Below are positions 12,301 to 23,095 of a stretch of 64,000 nucleotides of DNA, one piece after another. The translations under genes and the position numbers were made by a program. Numbering within the stretch: the first letter of the stretch is position 1; every line of letters starts with the position of its first letter. The notes below the pieces were generated by a model. The model ran no database searches and was not told the origin of the DNA. It was given only the letters and a program-made list of their open reading frames with translations. This stretch comes from Oasisia sp. SBJ-2009 (lineage: Eukaryota > Annelida > Polychaeta > Sabellida > Siboglinidae), in contig OZ024856.1 in the NCBI GenBank assembly GCA_964017155.1, positions 12,072,625-12,136,624 on the forward strand, in the 5' to 3' direction.

Positions 12301-13809
12301 TTCACCATCAGCAACGGGGGTGTGTTTGGCTCCATGTTTGGGACACCCATCATCAACCCGCCCCAGTCAGCCATCCTGGGCATGCATGGCATCTTCGACC
12401 GGCCAGTCGCCATCAATGGCAAGGTGGGTGTGTCACAGTCGAAGGATGGCTGTGTCATGTCATGGTTAAACTTCAGCAGGTTTTCATAACATTTGGCGAT
12501 TACTTTAACAAGGTGAAGGTTGTTGAAGGATTCATAGCAAAATGCAAAAATAAGACAATTTATTACACGTTTTGAGTTAGAATACTGTCTAACACGTGCA
12601 CAAACGCCCATTAAAATGCATGCTCAAAATAGCATTTGTTTTCAAACAAGGAAAAGTGCCATCTATCTTTTTTTTACTAAAATGCGATGTAGGCATTCAG
12701 CGAAAGACCGTTGACTGGCTGCAGCTATGTGGAGTGACTGCGTGTTTATTTCTTTTAAAAAATAATCTTTAATATCATGTTTTGAATAACAAATCTTCAA
12801 GAAACATTTCTCTAAGTTTGTTTTTAATAATGTACGCCAACCTTATTTACAGAATTTCTTTCAAACTTTGAAGATAAAACACAAAAATAACTTCTCAAAA
12901 CAGAGTCCTGAAATCATTCATAGAGAATTATGTCATCTACGTAGCCGCTCCTGTCGAAACAGCAGCTAACATATGTTATGAGAGTCAGCATGGATTATTA
13001 TATTTCAACCAGATTTTGTTAGTTTTTATCATGTTGTTTTGCATTACAGATCTTACAGCAATTACTTTTTGTATATCGTCCAGTATGTGTATGTAGTATT
13101 ATACACACAAATGTCATGAAAAAACGACACCTCACCACACCCACACATCAGTACGGAATTCCCACTTCCCCCCCCCCCCCCAGCCATGTAGTTTGCCTAC
13201 TTTGTATAAGTTTAATAATAATAATAATATATTTTATTTAATGTAGCGCCACATCCAATTTCAAATTGTTCGTGGCGCTTTACATACATTAAAATCATAA
13301 AATACAAATACACACCACAACACATAAATATACTAGTGACATATATAAACAGTTAATAAAATATAAATATAATAATACGAATTATTTGAGCTGAATAAAT
13401 GTATATGTATAATAAATATATAAACAGGTTAAATAGAATATTTATACCTGTAGTACCATTGACCCAACATAACTGCATATATATGGCACTTGTATTGTCA
13501 GTTTCCTGAACCATGACCTACGTAATATGTCCCACTGTCTACTGTACCAAAATACTTTATTGAAACAATTATTAATATGATGTTCTTTTCCCGTTGCACA
13601 ACGCTGCTGATGCAGCACTTCCACCCCAGTGTTATTGTCCTTGAGAATTGATTCAGTGGCATCCACTGTTGCAGGTTGAAATACGCCCCATGATGTACGT
13701 GGCCCTGACGTATGACCACCGACTGATAGACGGCAGAGAGGCGGTGGTCTTCCTCAAGACCATCAAGGCCACAGTCGAAGACCCCCGGGTACTGCTGCTT
13801 GACCTGTAG
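396..13809 (+). CDS. DLST: Dihydrolipoyllysine-residue succinyltransferase, E2 of 2-oxoglutarate dehydrogenase (5' partial)
   Basis: Mitochondrial TCA-cycle enzyme that passes the succinyl group from E1-bound intermediate via its lipoyl arm to CoA. Exons seen: 396-432, 2356-2423, 3576-3653, 4275-4330, 4750-4858, 5886-6145, 8827-8924, 10899-11097, 11367-11450, 12256-12423, 13675-13809. All have GT/AG borders and matching phase; they give 429 residues, and the initiator exon is missing upstream. Visible order: presequence remnant ending in RWFHSSPAL, like a mitochondrial cleavage region; lipoyl domain with ETDK, whose lipoyl-lysine codon AAA is the last of exon 4; an Ala/Pro-rich linker (exon 6); no peripheral subunit-binding domain, as in animal DLST; then the acyltransferase domain with [35 protein letters not shown] and the catalytic DHRLIDGRE, ending LLLDL-stop. 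Introns carry several minisatellites at exon borders. Identification is firm; exon 396-432 is the least certain. Confidence 0.95.
1060..1280 (+). mobile_element. Degraded non-LTR retrotransposon reverse transcriptase fragment
   Basis: Within the DLST intron 433-2355 an open frame reads [17 protein letters not shown], then FSSW, then [12 protein letters not shown]. This is the palm region of CR1/Rex-like LINE reverse transcriptases, where (F/Y)xDD is followed by an SW motif and LNxxKTKE. The rest of the surrounding 209-codon open frame (920-1549) shows no RT domain and runs into the adjacent minisatellite, so this is a short relic and not a gene. Confidence 0.7.
1493..2339 (+). repeat. 37-bp minisatellite ahead of DLST exon 2
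   Basis: The motif TACTCAGG recurs from 1525 to 2302, a distance of exactly 21 units of 37 bp, so there are 22 near-identical copies plus a diverged first unit. Each unit carries CTCAGGAGCAAGAGACT, resembling the true acceptor and exon start at 2353 (TTCCAG then GTGCAAGAGACA), and also CTGTAAGC, a weak donor-like site. Only 16 bases separate the array from the exon. Confidence 0.95.
2424..3575. other. DLST intron without recognisable content
   Basis: AT-rich unique-looking sequence between DLST exons 2 and 3. I see no repeat, RNA gene or credible extra exon here. The shorter introns at 3654-4274, 4331-4749 and 11098-11366 are likewise plain. Confidence 0.5.
5590..5830. repeat. 21-bp tandem array upstream of DLST exon 6
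   Basis: CATTGCAAT/CATTACAAT recurs from 5611 to 5821 at exact 21-bp spacing (10 intervals). A slightly diverged unit precedes it. The array ends about 55 bases before exon 6, and each unit holds AACTGATAC, which fits a branch-point consensus. Because 21 is divisible by three, long artificial open frames appear on the minus strand. Confidence 0.95.
6130..8320 (+). repeat. 62-bp minisatellite replicating the exon 6 splice donor of DLST
   Basis: ACAGGGTGAG occurs at 6141 (the true exon end and donor) and recurs every 62 bp to 8311, an exact 35 intervals. Each unit reads GAACACAGG, then GTGAGTGG, then about 45 bases of intron. Variation is by point substitution only (C/T, G/A, AACACAGG/AGCACAGG). 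Only the first donor keeps the DLST frame: 62 is not divisible by three, and splicing from the second donor gives an immediate TGA. Confidence 0.97.
8600..8695. repeat. CA-rich simple repeat
   Basis: Imperfect CACACATGCA/CACGCA tract in the DLST intron between exons 6 and 7. Confidence 0.8.
9724..10895 (+). repeat. 17-bp minisatellite running into the acceptor of DLST exon 8
   Basis: ATGTTCCT recurs from 9727 to 10883, exactly 68 intervals of 17 bp, so 69 copies. The consensus unit is ACACATGTTCCTGGCTG. The last copy passes directly into GGTTGCAG and exon 8. Most units contain CTGAC or TTGAC, and CTGAC is a good branch-point match. The array creates long spurious minus-strand open frames (up to 369 codons at 9861-10970) that are not genes. 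Confidence 0.97.
11835..12207. mobile_element. Probable MITE in a DLST intron
   Basis: The left end reads GGACTATTTCACAAACGGTG and then AAGAGCTCTTAA. The right end reads AAGAGCTCTTTATCTTAG and then TGAAACGGTCC, an imperfect inverted copy of the left. Such ends, resembling GGACCGTTTCAC, are common in invertebrate MITEs. I could not define a clear target-site duplication. The element ends about 48 bases before exon 10. Confidence 0.5.
13211..13440. repeat. Dispersed repeat family R1, copy 1
   Basis: Starts in an ATA-rich tract, then CGCCACATCCAATTTCAAAT and TTCGTGGCGCTTTACATACA, then several matched AT-rich blocks. The same order recurs at 25636-25880. It lies in the DLST intron before the last exon and is probably a non-autonomous mobile element; its class is unknown. 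Confidence 0.75.
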
Positions 13810-15724
13810 GTGCAGTGGAACTGTCTCCCCGTATCTCTTGCCAGGGGATCAATTCAGGGTGCACGCTCATTGTTTGCTTGTGATATGTGTTTAGGACCGC
13901 AATGTTAAAAATCCGGGTGAAAATCTCTTCTGGGGTCGTAACAAAATTGCCAAATGGTGGAGGTACACACTAATATATATTGTCTGGAATGACGACATGA
14001 ATATTCATGTAGCTAAGTAATTCTAACAGTTCATCGTGGCCTCTTCTTCGTACTCGGGGTGAGATGTTGTCTGCCTGTGGAAGGTACTTGCTGCTGGGTC
14101 AAAGTGACTTCGTTATTAAAAATAAAACTACATGTTGTATAAAACTTGTGAACATTTGCGGTATTATTTGAAACAGCAGTGCAGGCAAGGTTGTCGATAT
14201 TGTACATTCAAGAAGGTTCAAATGAATCATTGACCAATGACAAAACGCACAAATCGGAGTTTGTATGAGACGTAGTGAGTTGATAGCGTTTTGCTCAGTT
14301 TGAGGTGATTTGTTTGTGTTTCTTGAGTGTTCCCATAAGTGTTGTGGACTTAGCTTTGAGCTACAGAGACCTTCTTCGTTAATATATGTGGCTTGTTCTA
14401 AACATCATTGGTGTCCAGTCTAACTGGGTTGCGAACGAATGTTTCGTATGCTCATCATCGTACGATATTGTAAAACGTGCTGTTTAAAGGCAAATGCTTA
14501 TTAGTGAGTAATTAGGCACCGAGCCTAGCAGTATTACCAGTAGGTTGCATCATAGCTTCAGCATTGCGAGAAAATAATGTTAATAACAACACTGGTGGTT
14601 TATTTGGCACCACGATAGTGCAATATGAGAAACTGACGATCAGTCCTTGTTATATTCATCTGTTACTCATGCTTGTAATTGTGCTTCATTTGGCCGACTT
14701 ACGCACCAACACAATATCAACATTTGGCTAACTTATGGACCATCGCAGTGTCAAGAATGACTATTGATCATCTGTTTAATGTTTTTTTATTTTGTTACGT
14801 TACTGTGACAGTTGTTAATAATTATAACAGTATTGAGTTGTTTGTGTTATCATTTTTCATGAGTATCGTCAGTTTTCTAAAGAAGACAATTACACGTGGG
14901 AACGGCAAGGTTTCTGTTTCGAGGACCACTACAGAATGGAGTGGTGTGTTGTACACGTTAGACCATTGCTCATTGGACATCATTCCACTCGTGCAGAATG
15001 GACCGTCGGTCTGATTGTGGAGGACAGACCATTTCACTGGTTGCACAGAATGAACCATTCAGCTGGTTGTGCGCGTATAGTTATACAGGAAGGACTGTTT
15101 AAGAAACATTAGTCCAAGTTAAATTGTGTCTTTAGAATGTGCAAGATATGTCATTACTGTAACTGTTGACAATTTGCAGAACGTGGATCATATTATAATT
15201 TTAATGCCTGGATAATCTCGTCATTTTGCGTTATATTGGTTCCGCATAATTTATGGTTTGTCATATTTTGTTAGTCTTGGCTGGGAGCAAGTTTCGGTTT
15301 GTCTTGTTTTTATTTGGTTGGTCGAAAGCAGACGTGATGTTGTAGAGCTGTGGGCAGACTCGTGCTGACGTCATGTTGTAGTCTCTGGGTAGACTTGTGC
15401 TAACTGGATTGTATGTGGTAGGTAAATCACACGTAACACACCATCGAATCCATGAAGCAGATCACAGTGCCAGTGTCATCAACTTGTGACAACCTTGTCA
15501 ATGTATTTATTCTCAGGTAAAACGGTAGATCATTCCTGATATTCACAGTCTGTGACTGCGACGTTGTCTTTTGATGAGGCCTTTACACTTGAAGCAATAT
15601 TGTTTGCAATGTATTGTATTGATGATCAGAATACACTAACGAGTATGTATTGTTTGAAGATGGTGTTTTTCTTTTGCTCTGTACAAGACTAGTTTTCTCG
15701 AGTTCGCCAATTTTAAAACGGCAA
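13810..15724. other. Intergenic region downstream of DLST
   Basis: Contains the DLST 3' UTR. The open frame at 14679-15014 resembles no family and has no splice or homology support. Nothing else is recognised. Confidence 0.5.
14121..14126 (+). promoter_or_regulatory. Probable polyadenylation signal of DLST
   Basis: AATAAA lies 312 bases after the DLST stop codon, directly preceded by an overlapping ATTAAA. It is the first good signal downstream of the stop. The cleavage site itself is not visible. Confidence 0.5.
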
Positions 15725-16046
15725 GTTTTTTATACCGCAGTATCCAGTCCTCAGGACCATTCCAAGCGCTTTACCCTTTACTTCCCTGGCAGACCTGTTC
15801 ACTCAGACACCATCTCGACTTCTCTGGGAAGCATTCAGCCATATACTACAATTAATGCGCGAAGGCTGCTCGTACACATATCCACCACTGTCTATAGTCA
15901 GCTACTCATTTATACAGCTGAATGAACTGGAGCAATGTAGAGTGAAAAAACTTGCCCAAGGTTTTAACACCACAGCACAGGATTCGAACCTGGGTTCTCG
16001 TAGTCGAGAGCCCGTAGATCTACCCCTGAGCCACTGCGCTCTACAA
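15725..16046 (-). mobile_element. tRNA-derived SINE with a conserved central domain
   Basis: On the minus strand the head reads GCGCAGTGGCTCAGGGGTAG (A box) and then GGTTCGAATCCTG (B box). A central block follows with CTTGGGCAAG, CATTGCTCCAG and CAGCTGTATAAATGAGTA, the type found in Deu/Meta-domain SINEs of deuterostomes and molluscs. The tail includes AAGCGCTTGGAATGGTCCTG and ends near GCGGTATAAAA. The tRNA part carries no intact cloverleaf, so it is not a tRNA gene. It sits between DLST and DNAJC4 copy A. Confidence 0.8.
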
Positions 16047-17741
16047 TTCTGCGACTCTGAAGAGATCACTTACACCAGGGTAAGTCTTGACTTTGGACGT
16101 GAATGCAACTCAAGTGTAACCAGAAATAACTATAACCCGTTTGTGACTTTAGAATGACTCGGCAGAAATGAACTGATTTAAAAGAGTGGGCATTACTAAT
16201 GTGAATTGGATGTCACTCACTTGAGACAACAGTTTATGGATTGCCAACGTTTTACTAAATGGAGGTTTTCACTCACCACCCACGATAACAGTATGCCGTA
16301 TATTTGTGTTTTTGCATATTTATTGTTTCCTATATTTTTCCTATGTATATACACCAGATAACATTTCTCCACCGAGCTGCGTGACCACCAGTATCACCCA
16401 ACCACACATGTAAACAGTTCTATATCTCCTAATACTCTACATCAAAACCACTGACAAGTCAACCTGAAGCCAACTCATCCATGGCAATTAAGTACATTGA
16501 TAAATCCCCTGTCTGGGGCCTCGAAATTGCCTATGTCTGCCAATAACACTTTAACCAATGTTGATGAATGAAAACACACGGATGCATCCACAAAAGTAAA
16601 TGCTTCCTGTAAATGCAGTGCAACGCCCGCTGTATATCTAGTCGGAAAATATATTGGTAAATAATGAAATATTTTAACACACGTCCTTAACAACCCGACA
16701 TTTTCCTTTATACAGGACCTAGATGCACAAATTTAGACGATTTTGGTAAAGGCTATAACGGGTGAATGTATAAAACATCTGTCACCGCCATATCCAGTTT
16801 TGGTGGAACTCCACAGTGACTGATTTATAAACTAGTGTAAACACAATTTTGGTATAGCTGCATCATCAAATACTTGATGAAACATCTGTGTTTGAGGCTG
16901 GTAAAGTTGTCAACACACTGTAGAAGGTGCATGTGTTAAGTGTTAACACAGTGCAGAGTGGCACGCTGTTGTACACAGTGCCGAGTGGCACGCTGTCGTG
17001 GATTGTTCCACCGAGGCGATGGATTCTTGTAGTTTGCAGGACTTTGTGAATATTGCATAAACACCACCAGCAGGACCACCCATACAGTTTGACCTCTAGT
17101 CCGAGTCTCTTGGCCACTGGTCTGAGACACTTCACAATGTATCTTGTCACCTGACCACAGGTATGTATCACTTTGCCACTGGTCTTGTGTCACTTAATTG
17201 ACCACTGGTATGAAGTTCCTTGACCACTGGTGTGAAGTTCCTTGACCAGTTTTGGGCAACAACACTTGTGAAGGCGTCCTTCCTATAAGCACCTGCTGGA
17301 ACAAGTTCTGGAACAAACAGAAGCATTCGATAACAACAGGGCCACAACTAGGACACTGTTGTCTTACATGTACACATTGGGAAAAAGTGTCTGTGTCTGC
17401 AAAAGAAATAATTTTTTTTAAATTTAAATCCGCTTTAAAATTGTGCATAATCGAGCAAATGGAAACCACAATAATTGTAAACTGTTGGTTTTATTTGTTC
17501 CATAATATCAACAAAATTATGAAACAAAATTATCACATGTTGCACATGGCTTTCTTGCTCATGTTAAAATAATAATCAAACAATCCAGTTGAATGTAGAG
17601 AGACAGAAGATGTGAGACAATGAACTGCTTTTTTTATTTATTTATTCTGTGATATGTAAATTGTATTCCAAACAACTGTTTTACTTTAATCATATATAAT
17701 TCTTAGAACATGTTTTCACTGTACTCTATTGTACAACGTAC
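16047..17741. other. Intergenic region between SINE and DNAJC4 copy A
   Basis: AT-rich, with a short local repetition around 16940-17240 (GTGCCGAGTGGCACGCTG variants and CTTGACCACTGG variants). No gene is recognised. Confidence 0.5.
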
Positions 17742-17747
17742 TTTATT
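17742..17747 (-). promoter_or_regulatory. Probable polyadenylation signal of DNAJC4 copy A
   Basis: AATAAA on the minus strand, about 137 bases after the stop codon of copy A. Further AATAAA matches near 17640 are alternatives. Confidence 0.45.
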
Positions 17748-17883
17748 TATTAATAATTGTTATCTCTCGAATATAACAAATTTCCCCATGAGAGATAAAC
17801 AAACGTATTTTTGATTTAATTTGAGAAGACGCTGGGTCGACCAGACTTACTTACGTATGTGTGTGTGTGTATGTGTTCGTGCT

Positions 17884-20800
17884 TCAGTTCTTCTTGTCCC
17901 ACATCTTGCGCTGGACGCTGTCTGCGCGCTCACTCATGCGTGCATTCAGGATCTCCAGCTGTTTCTTGTTGCCTCGTTGTCTGTCGACAGACGACACATT
18001 CAGTCACTCTACTCATCTCTAGTCACAACCGGTTCAAAAACCTCTACGCTTTATGCAAACATCATCACACAATAACTTTTACATTGCAATAAATGCCATA
18101 GGTTTTTACTGGCACAGAACACGATAATGGGTATCATTTGTCTCCTTATAAGCAAGGCTTGTGATTTGTTAAAAAACGACAACAGCACTACATAATTTTG
18201 TATTAAGTCTAGTAAGTTTCATGTTTGTAGCAGGCACACACAGGCACAGGTCCAGATGACAGATGCAGCTTTTCACATATTTGGTACTTACACATTTAAC
18301 AAAGATTGCGTAAATTTAATAACTGCTCCCAAATCCTTGGTAAACCAAGCTCAGAGGCACATTAAGACGACACAATTGGTCAACCTCAAAACAACAAGTC
18401 GTACATAAATCAACAGATGAATGAATATGCCAAAGAGCCACGGTGGATTAACAAGGTTATAAAGGAAAGTTTTAACAATGGGAACTGTGTAATAGTGCTG
18501 GAATTTGTTTGGTAAATCTAAAGGTTCATCCAGCAAGAAATTCCAGACAGCTACGCTCAACCAGTAGTAACCCTCTTTACATTCCTTGGGTGAAAACGAA
18601 AGCCAGGACACAAGCTTTCTCGGTTGGCACACCAACCGTGTGGAATTCGCTTCGTGCCAGTGTTAAATCAGACGGTAATATAGTTTCATTCCGCCGACGT
18701 CCAAAAACCTATCTCTAAGTTTAATGTTGCCTATCCTCCTTAGCCTCCTAGCTTCTTCATCCATCCATTGACGACTCACGCATTGTTTTCGATTACGAGT
18801 TTGCTTAATCCCTTGGGTTTGTCGCGCCATTCAGCTTGATCTTCGAGGATATTGGCGCAGAAGTCATTATTATTATTAGTGATTGGTGAACGTCAAATGG
18901 GGGGGGGGGAGCAGCTGGAGGGTTATTCCAAGCATGAGGGGGGTTGCTGTTGGAGGTTTTTGTTGCGTCTCATGGGACTGGGTTGGCGCTGTTTGGTGCG
19001 TCAGTTTCCAGCATCTCTTCCTAACACAATGTATAGCCAGTTTATACACAGAGGCGAGGTCATAAACATCGATGACCTCACCTGGCCTTGAGTCTGGCCT
19101 CCTCCAGATGAGCCACATTGATTGCGTCTAACTTCATCGCTTCAACGTGTTTCCTCTGCCCGTACCTGAAGCAACGAACAACACGCTGCAGACAAACAAA
19201 ACAACACGCTGCAGACGCCGCAGTCTAACTGAAGTGTATATAAAACAAACATAAATTTAATCGAAGTGGGAGATTGCAACTTTACCTATAATAACAAGTT
19301 TTGAATTTCACAAATTCACTTATTTTGAAGGCTAGTTTATGAAGCGTACAATGTTTTGTATTGCTTGTTTTTTAATGTTGTGTGTTTTAAAATAAATTGA
19401 ATTGAAAAAAAAAAGAACTGGAAGCACGACAATGCTCTAAAAATGGAAACTGGCATTCTTTAAAGAATTATTCACATTTACCTATTATTCACACAGTAAT
19501 ATAGCAAGGAGTCAAGCCTTGTATAAAAAAAGGGGGAGGGAATAAACCATTCTGTTACCTACAATATGTCTTGTGTAGAAGAATTTATAATCTGAAATGT
19601 GCTGGTTTGACAGTGGTTTCTAATTACAAAAAAATTATGTAACTAAAATCTTAAAAAGTAAATATATATGGGGTAAAGAAGCATTACACATTGCTATTAT
19701 AACATTATTTTGCCCAATATTGTTCTGGGTAACAGGAACCTTGAAAATTGACCGTAAAATGTTTTTCCATACACATTTATTAGTTAGCATATATGGACTT
19801 GCTTGCAACGTGTAGGATAATATTACCAGGACTTAGATCCAGGTAAATACAACTGATCACCACAGAATTACACACAGTGTAAACACGGCCACTTACATCA
19901 TGTTGGCGACAAACCCCGCCATGCTGATTCCAATTACTAGGAAACAGCCGCCTATAATAGATCCATTGGATAAACGTTTGACGCCTTTCACGCCATAGTA
20001 TGTGTCTTCTGCATAGAAGGCGTTATAGTCTTTGCTTCGGTCTCGCATGTACCAGATGCTCTCGTCCCAAAACACTCGCTCCTCCTCACCACTGGGGGCA
20101 AATGACACAGGTTCAGAAAATATCTACACTTCTCAAACATCGGTAGATAGGTTCAGAAAATATCTACACTTCTCAAACATCGGCAGACAGGTTCAGAAAA
20201 TATCTACACTTCTCAAACATCGGTAGATAGGTTCAGAAAATATCTACACTTCTCAAACATCGGCAGACAGGTTCAGAAAATATCTACACTTCTCAAACAT
20301 CGAAAGACAGGTTCAGAAAATATCTACACTTCTCAAACATCGGTAGACAGGTTCAGAAAATATCTACACTTCTCAAATATCGGTAGATAGGTTCAGAAAA
20401 TATCTACACTTCTCAAACATCGGTAGGTAGGTTCAGAAAATATCTACACTTCTCAAACATCGGCAGACAGGTTCAGAAAATATCTACACTTCTCAATCAT
20501 CGTTAGTGTTATTGTAGTATAATTTAACTTGCTTTGGAGCTTAATTGTCGAATATGAGTACAACGTTTTGACCTGTCATCTACGGGCCTTGTTCACCTAC
20601 TGGTGTCACGTGTGTTGCCTCAGATTTCGGTGGTATAATTTTGAGGTAACACACGTGACACCAGCACGTGAACAAGGCCCGTATATGATGGTTAAATTAT
20701 TAAAAAGTTAAATTATACTACAACAAACCATTCTTGGAGCCATGAACAATATATTCAATATCGTTAGTATTATTCAGGAGAAAAGCGATGATGTCATGAA

Positions 20801-23095
20801 TGGTCTAAGGTCCAAAAGTAGTGGTGTCTAGTCGCACCTCACCCATGCGGATGGGGTGCATGATTTTTATAAAAAAAAATTGCTATTTCCATTCAAATCA
20901 ATTGATTATAGTTTTTATAACTTTCATTATTACAGATACAAACTATATAATGTTATTGTTGCTCTGTGACTAGTAGTGTATGCGTAATAAGTTGTTATGG
21001 CTGAGCCAATCATACACAATTTACACCAACCACACAGCACAAAAATTAAAATGCAGAAATTATAATGATAAATAGTTAAATATAAATATTTTAAAAATCC
21101 CACAGTGAATGCAGATACAAATAATTACATGAAACCGATAAAAAACAGGTAAAAATAGTTAGATACAGTCAGGGCTTTATGCAGGATAAAATTATTGCCA
21201 GTCACACATGTCTTGGTGGACACATGGATGTTAACTGTTAAGCCAGTTTACAAACTTTCAAATGTGCCTGATGACCTGAAATGGACTACAAACACACATG
21301 GGACACCATTTACACTCACTTTCAATGCATAACTAACTATATCTAAGGATTTGGAAGACCTTTTCTTGCTCCTACGTTTTTTATCCGTCCACCCATATTT
21401 CTACCCGTCCATATTCATTTTTACCCGTCCAAATGATGGGTGGACGGGTCTCTACATAAAGCTATGGCCAATATTCAATTTACACCAACCACACAGCACA
21501 AATATTTAAAAAAATTAAATTATAATGATAAATAGCTAAATATTTTTAAATGCCCAATAAATGCAGATACAAATAATTACATGAAACCGAAAAAAGAAAC
21601 TAAAAATAGTCAGATACAGTCACTTACTCATAGGTGGCGCTCTGTGGTCCGTCTGAGCCGGGTCGGTTGGATGAGTCGGGCGTGTGACTGCCGTGCATGT
21701 TGCGGGCCATGCGCTGGTGGTGACTGATGCGGGAGGCCAGCGACATGTCGTACTCCTTGCGTGCCAGGGGCTTGCTCAGTACCATGTACGCCTCGTTCAG
21801 CTTCACAAACTGCTCGTGCAGTTTCGGGTTGTTGGGATTCATGTCTGGGTGAACCTAGCAGAGACGGTGGGTTAGATACGACTGCTAAAAAGATAATGAT
21901 AATAATACAATTTATTTGTATAGCGCCCAAATCAATAGTATTGCTCTCAGGCGCTTTACATAAATGTACAAATAGCTAAAATTGAATGATAAATTATTAT
22001 TAAAATATATATAATTATATGTGGATAAATTATTATTAAAATAAATATATATATATACACCGGTATGTATATATATATATATATATATATGTATAATATT
22101 ACAATTGTCAACAGATGAATGCTATCAATAAGGAGCTAAGAGACGTAAACACTGTTAAAAACATAAATGTTTAGATGATGACAACATTTTGTTATCTGGT
22201 GTGACACTAATAAGGTGTGACTTCCATAAAACTAGTGACAACTAAGAAAGGTTCAGGGTCTATTAATTCTGAGAACAAGAAGAATATGCTATGATATGTG
22301 TGTATGTTTGTGCATGCATGTGTGCATAAATACCAAATTTAATAATACATTGTAAATTATATATGGTTATTTATGTTTATAAATATATTAGAGTAAAAAA
22401 GAAAAAAAATTGTAATGGTAAGTTGGGTTTCTAATCACCTCTTTCGAAATCTCAACAAATGCTTTCTTGATTTCGCCATGTTTTGCATTGGGTTTCACCC
22501 CGAGCACCTCGTAGTAGGTACGTGCGACCTCACTCTTGCGACTGCTGCTGGTTGACAGTGGCGCCCTCCCTGAGCGGCTGGCAGAAATAAATGTAAAACT
22601 CACTGCATCGTATCCGTTAGGTGATCTCAAAAGGGTATCAATCTACAACTAGGGTATCCACTATCCACATATTATCATTATGTACTTCGTATATTTTTAA
22701 TGAAGTATATTCCACACACTGTGTAAGTATCTATTAATATATTATTGGATATTTGCACATCGTAAAAGTGTATTTTGCCTAATCATTGGCAGTGTGTATA
22801 TTCACATAGAATAAGAAAACATTTTGCATATCTGTAAATTTATGTAATGTAAACCACATTATAAATTAACCGAGGACATACAAGATGTTTGTATTTTTAA
22901 GTGGAATATGAATGAACACCAAACTGTCTTTTAGACAAAAACGCTTCACATATCAAGCCATGATAGAGAACTTAGAGGTCTGGAATACTGGGTGGTGATT
23001 GTAACTTACTTGTCGGTGGTGAGTACTGCCTGTAGTTGTCTCAGCTGTAGACAGCGGGAGCAGGAGGCAGCACGGGTCTCCAGGAGACTCAACAT
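17884..23095 (-). CDS. DNAJC4: DnaJ homolog subfamily C member 4-like protein, copy A
   Basis: Membrane-anchored J-domain co-chaperone. Exons on the minus strand: 23095-23010, 22577-22439, 21854-21628, 20091-19897, 19165-19082, 17980-17884; all borders are GT/AG and the frame closes to 275 residues. J domain from TYYEVLGV (residue 49) through the HPD triad (77-79), which opens exon 3, to KLNEAYMVLSK. A linker with DYNAFYAEDTYYGVKGVKR precedes one hydrophobic segment at about 196-213. A charged helical tail with HLEEARLKAR follows, like the EARARAR tail of vertebrate DNAJC4. The HPD motif implies Hsp70 ATPase stimulation; the client and compartment are not shown. The start follows an acceptor at 23099 and is the first ATG of that exon. 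Intron phases equal those of copy B at 55691-62669, so the two are paralogues. Confidence 0.9.
18500..18718 (+). mobile_element. LINE 3'-terminal coding fragment
   Basis: Frame ending in AFSVGTPTVWNSLRASVKSD, then a short stretch with SFRRRPKTYL and a stop. This is the typical C-terminus of non-LTR retrotransposon reverse transcriptases (AFSVxGPxxWNSLP, then SFRxxLKTYLF). It lies antisense in intron 5 of DNAJC4 copy A. Confidence 0.75.
20107..20505 (-). repeat. 40-bp minisatellite abutting the exon-4 acceptor of DNAJC4 copy A
   Basis: GTTCAGAAAATATCTACACT recurs at exactly 40-bp steps from 20111 to 20471, ten copies. On the gene strand the final TTTTCTGAACCTGT lies inside the sequence leading to TTTGCCCCCAG at the exon-4 acceptor (exon starts at 20091), so the array reaches to within about 15 bases of the splice site. 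Units differ by a few substitutions (CGGTAGATAG versus CGGCAGACAG). Confidence 0.95.
20512..20723. mobile_element. 212-bp foldback (MITE-like) element
   Basis: The termini TTGTAGTATAATTTAACTT and AAGTTAAATTATACTACAA are a perfect 19-bp inverted repeat. Inner arms at 20577-20623 and about 20650-20697 pair over about 47 bases with a few mismatches (GGGCCTTGTTCAC against GTGAACAAGGCCC). Only a short loop separates them. It lies immediately beside the 40-bp array in intron 3 of DNAJC4 copy A. No target-site duplication could be settled. Confidence 0.8.
21175..21470. repeat. Dispersed repeat family R2, copy 1
   Basis: GCCAGTCACAC, GTGGATGTTAAC-like, ACTACAAACACAC, CACTCATTTTCAA-like and TTGCTCCTACGTTT blocks occur in the same order at 26885-27115. 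It lies in intron 3 of DNAJC4 copy A. The R2 end here carries ACCCGTCCA repeats. Class unknown. Confidence 0.65.

Noticed and set aside
15978..16044. tRNA gene on the minus strand
   Set aside because: A and B boxes are present but the stems do not close, and the conserved SINE body follows directly.
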